Part shown: piece after piece, positions 16,629 to 26,878 of the stretch
Layout: each line of letters begins with the position of its first letter
How positions within the stretch are numbered: position 1 is the first letter of the stretch
Origin: Ignavibacteriales bacterium
GTDB taxonomy: Bacteria > Bacteroidota > Ignavibacteria > Ignavibacteriales > Ignavibacteriaceae
Assembly (NCBI GenBank): GCA_016709155.1
Contig: JADJEI010000006.1
Location: 248,001 to 312,000, forward strand
Direction of reading: 5' to 3'
Length of the DNA stretch: 64,000 nucleotides
The notes under the pieces: model-generated
What the model was told of the DNA's origin: nothing
Database searches by the model: none
What the model saw: only the letters and a program-made list of their open reading frames with translations
Made by a program: the position numbers and the translations under genes

Positions 16629-16642
16629 TGTATAAAAATATT

Positions 16643-17092
16643 ATGAGCGAAATGTTAGCAAATCATTATTTCCAGAATCGTAAATTCATTACAGCCGCAC
16701 CCTTGCTTGAAAAAGCTCTTAAGTATTCCAATGATGATTCTTTAAAGAAGAAGCTAATCATCTGTTACGCAGAAACCGGAAGAATTTCTGAAGCATTTAA
16801 TTTATTCTGCTCTCTGATTAAAACAAACATTAAAATTATTTTGGATACAAATACTGCTGATGAAGATTGCCCCTGCCCCGATCTAATTTTTCAAATGGAA
16901 AACTCATTTTATTCAAATGATTTGGATTTTACAAACTTACTTCAATTGGGAATGCTCTGGCTATTTTGCGATAAAGAAACTTCACTCAATTATTTCCAAA
17001 AGGCGTTAACAATTCAGTCCAACAATAAAGAAATTATTGATACAATATCTATAATAAAAAAACATAATCAATCTCAGATGTTATCACACTAA
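16643..17092 (+). CDS. Small TPR-like protein
   Basis: About 149 aa (start ATG 16643, or ATG 16652 if the sigma-54 transcript starts near 16639; an upstream TTG is also open). Two to three helical repeats of TPR type are visible (ANHYFQNRKFITAAPLLEKALKYSNDD, then LKKKLIICYAETGRISEAFNLFCSLI, and NYFQKALTIQSNNKEIID near the end). A CPCPDL motif interrupts the middle. There is no signal peptide. It precedes the split-Soret cytochrome by 16 nt and is probably co-transcribed with it, possibly as a chaperone or assembly factor. Confidence 0.65.
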   Translation: MSEMLANHYFQNRKFITAAPLLEKALKYSNDDSLKKKLIICYAETGRISEAFNLFCSLIKTNIKIILDTNTADEDCPCPDLIFQMENSFYSNDLDFTNLLQLGMLWLFCDKETSLNYFQKALTIQSNNKEIIDTISIIKKHNQSQMLSH

Positions 17093-17108
17093 ACTAAAAG
17101 GAGTTCAA

Positions 17109-18227
17109 ATGAAAAGTAATTTATCAAGAAAAGAATTTTTAGTTAATGCCTCCAGAGCTGCCGTTGGTGTAACTGCAGTAGCCGGGTTCTCAAGCCTTGT
17201 TACAACTGCTACAACAAAAGCCAAACCTCTTATCACCCCCTGGCCCTGGCCTTATCAAGAGTTGGATGCAGAAGAAGTTAGACTTCAGGCTCATTATCTT
17301 TATTGGAATGATAAAGACTGCTGCGCCGGTGTATTCGGTGCTTTAGTTAATGCATTAGCTGCAAAAATAGGAGAACCATGGACTAACCTGCCAATGGAAG
17401 TTATGTTATTCGGACGCGGCGGCGGCGGAGGTTGGGGTACTCTTTGCGGTGTAATAAACGGGGGGGCAGCACTCATAAGTCTGGTTACTGAAAAAGCTGC
17501 ATCAGGTCCGCTTTTAACAGAACTTTTTGGATGGTACACTCAGGCTGAATTACCAAGTGATGCAGCAAATGATATCGCAGTTAATGGCGGGTATCTTGTT
17601 CATAATTATGACGATGCATTAGTTCAGAATGTTTCCGGAAGTCCGCTTTGTCATATATCTGTTACTGAATGGTGCGTTGCAGCCGGCAAAAAAGTTAGTG
17701 ATGTTGAAAGAAAAGAAAGATGCGGCAGAATCGCCGGTGATTGCGCTGCAAAAACTGTTGAACTTTTAAATGCCTACTTCGCTGGAACTTTTGTTCCAAC
17801 TTATGTTGATCCTGAAACTGTTACTGCATGTTTAGGCTGCCACGGAACTGCATTCATGAATAATGTTATGACTAAAATGGAATGCACATCCTGTCATGGT
17901 GACCCGCATGATACCTCCGCAGTTGAACCAACCGGCGGAATAGTATCCTCATTTTCACTGAGTCAGAATTATCCTAATCCATTTAATCCAAGCACGAAAA
18001 TTAATTTTGCAGTCCCGCAAACAGAAAAGGTTCGTCTTGATGTTTATGATATTCAGGGTAAATTAATTAAATCCTTAGTTGATTACGATCTGTATCAGCC
18101 AGGGAATTACAGTGTTGAATGGAACGGAAGAGATAATCACGGTAAGAATGTTGCCAGTGGCATTTACTTTGTCAAAATGCAGGCAGGTAAATTTGCACAA
18201 ACAAAAAAGATGAATCTTGTAAAATAA
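17109..18227 (+). CDS. Split-Soret-like diheme cytochrome with a T9SS sorting domain
   Basis: A 372-aa protein with a Tat-like signal (SRKEFLVNASRAAVGVTAVAGF). A C_GCAxxG_C_C-type domain follows at residues 55-215 (CC71-72, GTLCGVINGG 110-119, C181, C189, CGRIAGDC 205-212), as in split-Soret cytochrome c. Two heme motifs, CLGCH (241-245) and CTSCH (259-263), come next. Residues 283-372 are a type IX secretion sorting domain (QNYPNPFNPST, NVASGIYFVKMQAG). The tail implies delivery to the cell surface. An AAGGAG Shine-Dalgarno sequence lies 6 nt before the ATG, and a terminator follows. The combination suggests an extracellular electron-transfer or redox role. Confidence 0.85.
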   Translation: MKSNLSRKEFLVNASRAAVGVTAVAGFSSLVTTATTKAKPLITPWPWPYQELDAEEVRLQAHYLYWNDKDCCAGVFGALVNALAAKIGEPWTNLPMEVMLFGRGGGGGWGTLCGVINGGAALISLVTEKAASGPLLTELFGWYTQAELPSDAANDIAVNGGYLVHNYDDALVQNVSGSPLCHISVTEWCVAAGKKVSDVERKERCGRIAGDCAAKTVELLNAYFAGTFVPTYVDPETVTACLGCHGTAFMNNVMTKMECTSCHGDPHDTSAVEPTGGIVSSFSLSQNYPNPFNPSTKINFAVPQTEKVRLDVYDIQGKLIKSLVDYDLYQPGNYSVEWNGRDNHGKNVASGIYFVKMQAGKFAQTKKMNLVK

Positions 18228-18264
18228 ACTTTATAAATCTTAAATTCTTTTTACTCATTGCTTT

Positions 18265-18300
18265 AAATGGCGGTCACTTAATCAGTGATCGCCATTTTTT
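18265..18300 (+). terminator. Rho-independent terminator after the split-Soret cytochrome gene
   Basis: AAATGGCGGTCACT pairs with AGTGATCGCCATTT (one wobble) around a five-base loop and runs into T6. It closes the sigma-54 transcription unit. Confidence 0.85.
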
Positions 18301-18347
18301 TTAATTAAAATCTTTCCAACTCAGGTTATTAATACGAATAAATCTTT

Positions 18348-18516
18348 AAACCGTTAAAACGGTTTCCTTCGCTGCTCGAGCTTTTTTAACCTATGGAATA
18401 AATTCCATAGAGAACCGAAATAGTTTTTCTGATTGTATTTCCCTTTCAGGTTCTCAATGCGATTTATCGCATTGAAAAAACATAGACTAAAAAAGTCTTA
18501 ACGGTTTTAACCGTTT
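18348..18516. repeat. REP/BIME-like composite palindromic repeat, copy 1
   Basis: Three kinds of palindrome are strung together: A (AAACCGTTAAAACGGTTT, 18348-18365), B (CTATGGAATAAATTCCATAG, 18391-18410) followed by AGAACC, then GGTTCT and C (CAATGCGATTTATCGCATTG, 18455-18474), and A' (AACGGTTTTAACCGTT, 18500-18515). A degraded fourth half (AACAGTTAAAACGG with TTTAGCTTC) follows at about 18534-18575. The same parts recur at 26168, 26695 and 39732. They match the ends flanking the transposase at 26.2-26.7 kb, which is probably the source of their mobility. Confidence 0.85.
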
Positions 18517-18847
18517 ACCTACCCACCCATTAAACAGTTAAAACGGATTTGCGACTGGTTTAGCTTCTTTTTAGCAGGTGTTTTTATGTAACACTTACTG
18601 AAGCCAAAACTATTTACACTTTAGTTACGAACACTCAAATGAACAATTATAAATTGGAAATCTTGAATAGCGAATTAAAGATTAGAAAAATATTTATAAT
18701 AATCGTAGTAAGTGCTTGGCATAATCCTTAAAATGTCTCTCAAGGATCATCAAAATAAAATATAGTTACTATTGCAAAAATGTTATATTTTTTGGCTGTA
18801 TGATTTGATCTTTTAGTTAATTTCAACTAATAATACAAGGAGGGGTT
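18517..18847. other. Kinase upstream region
   Basis: After the decayed repeat half, about 270 bp of AT-rich sequence lead to the giant kinase gene. An AAGGAGGGG Shine-Dalgarno sequence lies 3 nt before its ATG. No other gene was seen. Confidence 0.5.
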
Positions 18848-21800
18848 ATGTCCCCAAAGTCAGATGCAAGTCAGGTAAAGTTTAATCTTCTTTTCAAGAA
18901 TCATCCACTACCGATGTGGATTTACGATATTCAATCTCTCGCCTTTCTCAAAGTTAATGACGCTGCTGTAAAATATACGGCTACTCACGTAAAAAATTCC
19001 TTACACTTACTCTAAAAGATATCAGACCCAAAGAAGATGTTTCCCGGTTGATAAAGGATGTTTCTAAAAAACGTCCGGCACTTCAACAATCCGACGATTG
19101 GCGGCACAAATTAAAAAGCGGAAAAATTATTGATGTTGAAATAACTTCTCACACAATAAAATATAACGGTCGTAAAGCTGCGCTTGTAACTGCAAAAGAT
19201 ATTACCGATAAAAAACTTGCAGAAGAAAAAATAAATAAACTGAATAAAGTTTATGCTGTTTTAAGCGAGGTCAATCAAACAATAGTGCGCATCCGAGACG
19301 ATAAGAAGTTATTTAAAAACATTTGCCGCATAGCTGTTGAGAAAGGCGGCTATGTAATGGCGTGGATTGGAATGATTGATACAAAAGAAAATAAAGTAAA
19401 AGTAATTGCTTCAGCAGGTGTTACTAAAGATTACTTAAAAAAAATAAATATTGATTTGAATGATAAAAAGCGAAGCGGCGGACCGACGGGATTAGCAGTA
19501 AAAACCGGCAAGCACGTTATTTCTAATAATATTGAAGAAGACAAAAGAATGCTTCCCTGGCGAAAGGATGCAATCAAATACGGTTACAAATCTTCTGCAT
19601 CTTTTCCAATTAAATTGTTTGGTAAAGTTGTTGGATCATTCTCCCTTTACTCATCGCAGGAATTGTTTTTTAATCATGAGGAAATAAAACTCCTCCATGA
19701 GATGGTTAAGGATTTATCCTTTGCTTTAGAATTTATTAAAGAAGAAAATATAAAAAGAGAGGCTGAGGAAGCATTGCGTGAAAGCGAAGAAAATCTTTCT
19801 ATTACTTTACATTCCATCGGGGACGCAGTAATTACAACAGATAATAAAGGCATTATAAATAAGATGAATCCAACTGCAGAAAAATTATGCGGCTGGAAAA
19901 TAAATGGTGTAAAAGGAAAACATCTCAATGATGTATTTAGAATAATAAATGCTGATAGCCGATTGGCGGTTGAAAGTCCATTTGAGAAAGTAATTAAAAC
20001 CGGTAAAGTGATAGGTTTAGCAAACCATACAGTACTTATATCCCGCGATGGAAAAGAAAGAAATATAGCTGACAGTGCTGCGCCAATTAAAGATGCTAAT
20101 GGAAAAATTAAAGGCGTGGTACTTGTATTTTCTGATGTGACTGAAGCATATAAAACACGAAAAAAATTAGAGCGTAACGAACAACTTCTTCAAGAATCTC
20201 AGAAGATCGCTCGTTTAGGTAACTATACGTGGGATTTATCAAAAGGTTTTTGGACAAGCTCAGATATCCTTGATGATATTTTTGGAATAGATAAAAACTA
20301 TATTCGTTCCTTAGAAGGTTGGGCTGCTATTGTTCATCCTGATTTCAGGGAAATAATGAAAAATTATGTTATTGAAGATGTTATAGGTAAACGCAAAAGT
20401 TTTGATAAAGAATATAAAATTGTCAGGATTAAAGATGGTAAAGAACTATGGGTTCATGGCTTGGGTGAACTTGAGTTTGATAATAAGAAACAGCCGGTAA
20501 GATTAAAAGGGACAATAAGTGATATCACCAAGCGCAAGCTGGTAGAAGAAGCATTGTTTAAAAGCCGTAAAGAATTTAAATCCTATTTTGATTCGGGTTC
20601 AATCGGTTTAAGCGTTACAGCTCCAGATAAAACCTGGCTTGAAATTAATCAACGACTTTGCAAAATGTTGGGATATACTAGAAAAGAATTAATCGGACTT
20701 ACCTGGGATTTAATCACTTATCCTGAAGATATATTTGAGAATTTAAATTTGTTTCAACAAGCACTTGATGGTAAAATAGATAATTACGAGATGGACAAGA
20801 GATTTATCAGAAAAGATGGCAGAATTATTTATGTTACACTTTCGGTTGTTTGTCAGCGTAATGATGATAGGACTGTTAATCATTTTCTTTCTTCTTACAA
20901 TGATATTACTGAACGTAAACAAGCCGAAGAAGCCTTGCAGAAAAGTGAAAATGAATTGCGGGTTATTCTCGAATCCACTGCTGATGGTATTTTAGCCGTT
21001 GACCAAAATGGTAAAATCATCAAAACTAATAAACGATTTGCTGAGCTTTGGAAAATACCAAAGACTCTGATTAACTTGGGAGATGATGAAGCACTTTTGA
21101 AATTTGTATTGGATCAATTACTCAACCCGGAGCAATTCCTTAATAAAGTACATCGACTTTATAATACATCAAATGAAGATTTAGACACGCTCATTTTTAA
21201 AGACGGTCGTGTTTTTGAAAGATATTCTACTCCCTTGTTAATGGAAGATAAAATTAGTGGGCGCGTATGGTCTTTCCGTGATATTACCCAGCAAAATCGT
21301 GCGGACGCATCACTGCGTAAAAGCGAGGAACGGTTCAGAAACCTTGTAGAAAATATTAATGAAGTATTCTATTTATCAAATGGAGAAGGTAAGATTGAGT
21401 ATTGCAGCCCAAATAGTTTTACATCAATAGGATATTCGCTTCAGGATATACTGGGAAAATCATACATTCGTTTGATAGCGCCAATTGACCGGCGTTTGGT
21501 GGTAGATCATTATCTCGAACAAACTTTAAATCGTTCTTCAGATTCTGTTCTTGAATTCAGAGTACGTCGTAAGGATGGGACAATAATATGGGTTGAGCAA
21601 ATTACTCATTTTGTTCGTGATGCTACCGGAAATGTTGTTGAATACAGGAATGTCGCGCGTAATATTAACGATCGCAAACTTGCAGAATCAAAGCTCCAAA
21701 ATGAAAGGCTGCTGCTGCGAACACTTATTGATAATATTCCGGATTCAATTTATTTAAAAGACTTAACCCTCCGTAAGACACTCGCCAACGCCGCTGATGT

Positions 21801-23972
21801 CCGCTACGCTGGAGCAAAATTGGAGCTCGAAGTTTTAGGTAAAACTGATTTTGAGGTTTACCCAAAGGAACTTGCGGAAAAGTTCTTTGCTGACGATCAA
21901 TCAGTAATACAAACCGGCATTCCTGTGCTTAATAGGGAAGAATATATTATAGATGATAAAAAACAAATACGCTGGCTTCTTTCTTCCAAACTTCCATTGA
22001 GAGATAAGGATGGTCGGATTATCGGTTTGGTTGGTATCGGTCGGGATATTACTAACGCAAACAAGCCGAAGAAGAACTACGCAAAAGCAAAGAAGACTTG
22101 CAAAAGTTTTTCGATGATGATTTATCTGCAGATTATATTTCTACCCCTGCCGGGCAGTTATTAGACTGCAACAAAGCATTTCTAAATATATTTGGTTTTA
22201 AATCCAAACAAGAAGCTCTTGCCTCTCCTATTGAAAAACTATATCCGCTTCCATCTGAGAGAAACCGGTTTATTGAGTTTATTAAAAAGCATAAAAAAAT
22301 TGAAAACTTTGAGAGAGAACTTGTTTCATTTGACGGCAGAATTATTTATACGTTTGAAAGCGCTATTGCTGAGTTTAATAATGCAAACGAATTGATCCGG
22401 ATAAGAGGATACATAGTTGATATCACAAAAAGAAAAATAGCAGAAGTAGAATTAACAAAACTATCAAGAGCCGTTGAGCAAAGTCCGGCTTCGGTTGTAA
22501 TAACAAATCAAAACGGCGATATAGAATATGTGAATAAAAAGTTTTGTGAGGTAACAGGCTATTCCATGGTAGAAGTTCTTGGTAAAAATCCGAACATTCT
22601 AAAATCCGGTTATCACGATAAAGCATTCTACGAAAATTTCTGGAACAAAATTTTATCTGGTAAAGAATATCAAGGTGAAATGCGCAACAAAAAGAAAAAT
22701 GGAGAATTATACTGGGAGTCAGCTCTCATATCACCTTTACTAAATTCAGAAGGAGATATAACACACTTTGTAGCAGTGAAAGAAGATATAACAGAAAAGA
22801 AAATGATGGTAGAGGAATTAATTACCGCGATAGAAAAATCTGAGTCAGCCAACAAATTAAAAGATGCTTTTATCGCCAATATGTCCCACGAAATCAGAAC
22901 ACCGTTAAATGGAATTTTAGGGTTATCGGAAATAATAAGGGATATGTATGCCGGGCATATTCAAGAGGAAGATAAAGAATTATTTGCAGGCATTGAGCAT
23001 TCAAGCAAACGAATAATCAGAACAATTGATATGATATTAAATTATTCGCGTATGCAAACCGGCGATTTTCCGGTTGCACACAGAAAAATTGAACTTTCTT
23101 CGATATGTGATAATTTAGTCAAAGAATTTTTCAACTCCTCAAAAAGTAAATCACTTAAATTTTCTTTCGAAAACAGATGCAGTAAATCAACTTCAATATT
23201 CGCCGATGAGTACTCCATCACCCATGCAGTTTCCAACTTGATAGATAATGCAATAAAATATACTAATAAAGGTTTTGTCGAAGTTATTCTTTATAACGGA
23301 GAAGATGATGAAATTTTACTCGATGTAAAAGACAGCGGCATTGGAATAAGCGAGGATTACATTCAGCATATCTTCGAGCCATATCAGCAGGAGCAAATGG
23401 GATATGGTCGTGCCTATGAAGGGATCGGGCTTGGGCTTCCAATGGTAAAGAAATTTTTACTTTTGAACAATGCAACCATTTCCGTAAATAGCACAAAAGA
23501 AAAAGGGACAATTTTTACAGTCAATTTTGGAAAACCCATTTATCAGCATGATGAAAAAATGACGGAAGAAAAAATTATAAAAAATATCCCCATACCGGAA
23601 GGAAAAAACATGCCTTTAGTTCTGATTGTTGAAGATGATAAAATCAACCAATCTACAATTAAAAGATTTATTGAAAGAAGTTATCTTGCAATTATCACTG
23701 ATTCCTCCAACGAAGCAATTGAATTATTAAAGAATACTAAAGTTGATATTATTTTAATGGATTTTTCAATTAAAGGAGACATGAATGGATTGGAATTAAC
23801 AAAAGTATTAAAAGCATCAAAAGAATATTCTAAGATACCGGTAATTGCTTTAACGGCTCACGCATTTGAAAGCGATAGAGCGAATGCAATGAATGCCGGC
23901 TGTGATGAATATTTAGCAAAACCTTTTTCAAGAAATGCACTGCTTGACACAATTGGCAAGTTCGTTTTATAA
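18848..23972 (+). pseudogene. Giant PAS/GAF hybrid sensor histidine kinase broken by two single-base deletions
   Basis: The gene starts at ATG 18848 and is open through a PAS domain until about 18976, where one A is missing from an A-run (GTAAAATATAC). Restoring it gives the family sequence VKIYGYSRKKFLTLTLKDIRPKED. A second missing base near 22052 (ACTAACGCAAACAA) restores RKQAEEELRKSKEDLQKFF. With both repaired, 5127 nt encode 1708 aa. The order is PAS, GAF (about 19240-19740), roughly eight more PAS domains, HisKA (FIANMSHEIRTPLNGIL), HATPase (DNAIKYTNKG, DSGIGIS, GIGLGLP) and a C-terminal receiver domain (EDDKINQS, LMDFSIKG, LAKPF). It has no TM segments, so it would be a cytosolic sensor. 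Sequencing error is at least as likely as true decay. Confidence 0.85.
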
Positions 23973-24008
23973 AGATATTAATTTAATTTTTTGTTGGAGC
24001 GTTTTAGT

Positions 24009-24404
24009 ATGACAGATTCAAATATTCAATCAAAAAAAATCCTTATTGTCGAAGACAATGAAGTAAATAGCAAAATAATGGAATTTCAACTTGGGAAGTA
24101 TTATTTAATTGATATCGCAAAAGATGGAGAAGAGGCTATCGAATTGTTTTCGAAAAATAATTATAATCTTATTCTTATGGACATAAATCTTGGTGCCGGA
24201 CTAAACGGGATCGAGGTTATGAAAATAATTCGGGAATCCGATAAAGGTAAAAATACCCCGGTCATTGCAATCACTGCCTATGCTAATTTCGGCAACAAAG
24301 AATCTTTTCTAAATGCTGGCTTTGATAACTACATATTAAAGCCTTATCACTCGGATGACCTGTTAAGAAGCGTAATGGATACAATTAATATTTACAGCGA
24401 TTAA
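24009..24404 (+). CDS. Single-domain response regulator
   Basis: About 131 aa, a lone receiver domain: acidic pair in LIVEDNEVNSK, phospho-acceptor Asp in LILMDINLGAGLNGIEV, Thr/Ser switch in IAITAYA, Lys in ILKPYHSDDL. The start is ATG 24009; upstream TTG codons are open but less likely. It follows the hybrid kinase by 36 nt and is probably its phosphotransfer partner. There is no output domain, so it may act by protein contact or by passing the phosphoryl group on. Confidence 0.9.
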   Translation: MTDSNIQSKKILIVEDNEVNSKIMEFQLGKYYLIDIAKDGEEAIELFSKNNYNLILMDINLGAGLNGIEVMKIIRESDKGKNTPVIAITAYANFGNKESFLNAGFDNYILKPYHSDDLLRSVMDTINIYSD

Positions 24405-24430
24405 TCCATCCTACTCTGACTCAGCATTTT

Positions 24431-25255
24431 TTAGCGCATCAATATCCAGTTTTTCATGCTCATCAGCGCTTTCATAACTCCCGGTGCCTTTTCCGGATCG
24501 CTCATTAATTTTGGAAGTATAGTTGGAACAATCTGCCACGAAACGCCGAATTTATCTGTCAGCCATCCGCACATACTTTCTTCTCCCCCATCCGTTAGTA
24601 ATTCCCAGTATTCATCAATTTCATCCTGCGTATCACATTCGACAACAAAGGAAACAGCTTCGTTGAAGTAATAATCATGATCTCCCGGACCATCCATTGC
24701 AATCATGTTGCACTTATTCAATTTGAATTCTGAAAACATCACCTTGCCGGCATTAGCATCTTCCGGCGGATAATGGATCATCACATCTATCGAGGAATTA
24801 TCAAAAACAGAAGTGTAATTATTAATAGCCTTTTCTGCACTTCCAAACAATTCGTTGGTGAATAACATTGATGGAGATATTTTTAGATTTGTATCTTCAT
24901 TACTTGAAATAGACAACTGCCATGTTACACCAAACTTATCCTGAAGCCAGCCGTATCTCTCGCTCCATGGATATTTATCAATTGGCATTAATGCTTTACC
25001 TCCATCAATTAGTTTATCCCACATTCTATTGGTTTCACTCATTGATCCGCAGATTACAAAAAAAGAAATAGATGGATTAATCTCAAACATTGATCCTCCA
25101 TTAAGCGCCATAAATTTTGTTCCGTTTAATTCAAAAGTAACAACCACCTTATTGTAAGAAGTTATTTTGGAATTATTGAAAATGGAGCAGTAAAATTCTG
25201 CTGCGGCTTTGGCTTGTCCGTTAAACCATAAGCAAGGATAAATTTGATTTGTCAT
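24431..25255 (-). CDS. Tandem VOC / PhnB-like protein
   Basis: A 274-aa protein made of two glyoxalase-fold (VOC) domains of the PhnB / 3-demethylubiquinone methyltransferase-like type. Repeat 1 is YPCLWFNGQAKAAAEFYCSIFNNSKIT to DKFGVTWQLS (residues 5-120). Repeat 2 is PSMLFTNELFGSAEKAINNYTSVFDNSSID to DKFGVSWQIVP (130-255). The conserved WGWL-type segments (RYGWLQDKFGV, MCGWLTDKFGV) appear in both. No metal-binding or enzymatic role can be assigned with certainty; proteins of this type are often annotated as hypothetical or PhnB. Confidence 0.85.
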   Translation of the reverse strand: MTNQIYPCLWFNGQAKAAAEFYCSIFNNSKITSYNKVVVTFELNGTKFMALNGGSMFEINPSISFFVICGSMSETNRMWDKLIDGGKALMPIDKYPWSERYGWLQDKFGVTWQLSISSNEDTNLKISPSMLFTNELFGSAEKAINNYTSVFDNSSIDVMIHYPPEDANAGKVMFSEFKLNKCNMIAMDGPGDHDYYFNEAVSFVVECDTQDEIDEYWELLTDGGEESMCGWLTDKFGVSWQIVPTILPKLMSDPEKAPGVMKALMSMKNWILMR

Positions 25256-25341
25256 TTTATGTTCCTTATTTATTTAATGAAACTTCTGAGAAATAAATAT
25301 CTTCCTGTTTGTCATTCACCTGCCATCACCGCGAGAATACA

Positions 25342-25890
25342 TTATGCGGCAGTGGCATTAGAGGTCTCTAATTTTTTTTTCATAATTATATCTGTTTGTT
25401 CTTCGGTTCCTAATTTGAATAAATGTTTCCCAGATTCAGTAAAACCATTCTTCTTATAAAAACTAATTGCCTTTACATTTTTTTCCCAGACACCAAGCCA
25501 TACAAAATTTATCTTCTTTTGCTTTGCTGCTTCGAAGGCTTTATCGAGCAGAAGATTACCAACTTTGTGTCCCTGAAATTCTTTCAGAACATATATACGT
25601 TCAATTTCGATTGTGTTATTCTGAATAGTTTCAGTTTGAGCCTGTCCAAAATTTATTTTCAGATAACCGATTATCCTGTCGTTTAAAGTCGCAATATAAA
25701 ATTCAGAATATGGGTTATTAAATTCAGATGATAATTTTTCAAAAGTAAAATGTTCAGCCAAATACATTTTCATATCTTCTTCAGTATTTACCTCTGAGAA
25801 GGTATCGTAAAATGTTTTTGCTGCAACAATCAAAAGCTCATTAAGTTCTGCAAGTTTTGCTTTAGATACTATTATGTTTTCGGTGTGCAT
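25342..25890 (-). CDS. GNAT-family N-acetyltransferase
   Basis: A 182-aa GNAT protein. Motif A, the acetyl-CoA pyrophosphate loop, reads VLKEFQGHKVGNLLLDKAFEAA (about residues 107-128), after the beta-strand IEIERIYVL. The C-terminal motif B region is VWEKNVKAISFYKKNGF, the usual end of the fold. It belongs to the broad class that acetylates amines or small metabolites, and the substrate is unknown. It is monocistronic. Confidence 0.9.
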   Translation of the reverse strand: MHTENIIVSKAKLAELNELLIVAAKTFYDTFSEVNTEEDMKMYLAEHFTFEKLSSEFNNPYSEFYIATLNDRIIGYLKINFGQAQTETIQNNTIEIERIYVLKEFQGHKVGNLLLDKAFEAAKQKKINFVWLGVWEKNVKAISFYKKNGFTESGKHLFKLGTEEQTDIIMKKKLETSNATAA

Positions 25891-26167
25891 ATTAATTCGT
25901 TTTATTATTTAAGCTTAATTATTTCTTTGTGAATTTAAAATCTCGATTACTAAAATGCGCTGTGTAAAACTATTTATGTCTTCAAGCAAATATTATTTGC
26001 CTTAGATTTTATTGTATTTTTTTTAAATTGTATTTGTGACAACAGCAGTTCTTTAGTTAGCTAAATCTACAATAATAAAATTAAAAACTCAATAGAGCAC
26101 TTAATTTATTTAAGAAGAAAATTACACAGAGTACTTGAAATGCTTAATTGCTTGTGTTTTCCTCTCA
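25891..26167. other. Intergenic region before REP copy 2
   Basis: An AT-rich stretch between the GNAT gene and the left palindromes of the transposase element. No gene is recognised. Confidence 0.5.
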
Positions 26168-26234
26168 GGTTCTCAATGCGATTTATCGCATTGGAAAAAG
26201 GATCAACAAAAAGATTTAACGGTTTTAACCGTTT
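26168..26234. repeat. REP/BIME copy 2, left half
   Basis: GGTTCT, palindrome C (26174-26193) and palindrome A' (26218-26233), in the same order and orientation as the right half of copy 1. The stop codon of the adjacent transposase lies inside A', so gene and repeat are physically fused. Confidence 0.85.
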
Positions 26235-26665
26235 ATTGAAACGCCGTATTTTTTTAGAAATAATTGATACTCTTCCGCATAACTTTTAAGGCGATGATGT
26301 TCTTCCTGATTTTTGATGTATTTTATCACCGCACTAACCCTTGTAGGTGAGACAGAGAACGCACCATAACCTATTCCCCATTGAAATTTTTGTCCCGTCA
26401 TTCTTTGCTGATTTATATAATGTGAAGAAGATCCTTTTAACAATTTTATACACTCTTCAACGGATAGGTTTGTAGGTAGGTCTATTAAAGTATGAACGTG
26501 ATCACTATTAACGAAATTATTCTCCATATAAATGTTCTTCTCCTTAGCATATTTAAAAAGATATTCGGAAATTTTTAGCCTCGTTTCTTTGCTTAGTACT
26601 TTCTGATGATCAAGTGTTTCCCAAATAAAGTGTATTCAGATTTTGTGGTGTGAGTGTTTTGACAT
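26225..26665 (-). pseudogene. REP-associated tyrosine transposase (IS200-like, RAYT) with an early in-frame stop
   Basis: Read from ATG at 26665, the frame gives MSKHSHHKI, then TGA at 26636-26638, then IHFIWETLDHQKVLSKETR. It continues as a normal 146-codon transposase_17/RAYT protein. In family members the stop position is a Trp (KxWIHxxW), so TGG has become TGA. The HUH metal motif (DHVHTLID) and the catalytic-Tyr helix (SAVIKYIKNQEEHH) are intact. An internal ATG at 26527 could yield a 100-aa fragment lacking the first strand. REP palindromes flank it on both sides, which is diagnostic for this family. A nonsense-inactivated element is the simplest reading. Confidence 0.88.
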
Positions 26666-26694
26666 CTTATTTCCTTTTTTAGTAATAAAATATT

Positions 26695-26763
26695 AAACCG
26701 TTAAAACGGTTTTGCTTTTTGTTTAGCTTCTTTTAGTCTATGGAATAAATTCCATAGAGAACC
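26695..26763. repeat. REP/BIME copy 2, right half
   Basis: Palindrome A (26695-26712), the linker TTTAGCTTC, palindrome B (26738-26757) and AGAACC. Together with the left half it brackets the RAYT gene with inverted termini. Confidence 0.85.
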
Positions 26764-26878
26764 TGATAATGATTTTGAACTGCTGTACGCCTAATATTTT
26801 ATTTGCATCGGGTACAACATTTTATTTAAGTTATAAGTATCAAGGTAGAATAGTTACGCAAAACAAAAGGAGTTTCTT

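Noticed and set aside
18300..18600. CRISPR array
   Set aside because: The repeated words are palindromic and unequally spaced, without unique spacers of uniform length; they are REP-like, not CRISPR.
22030..22130. Programmed ribosomal frameshift in the giant kinase
   Set aside because: There is no slippery heptamer or downstream pseudoknot by eye, and the same type of indel occurs in many unrelated genes of the window.
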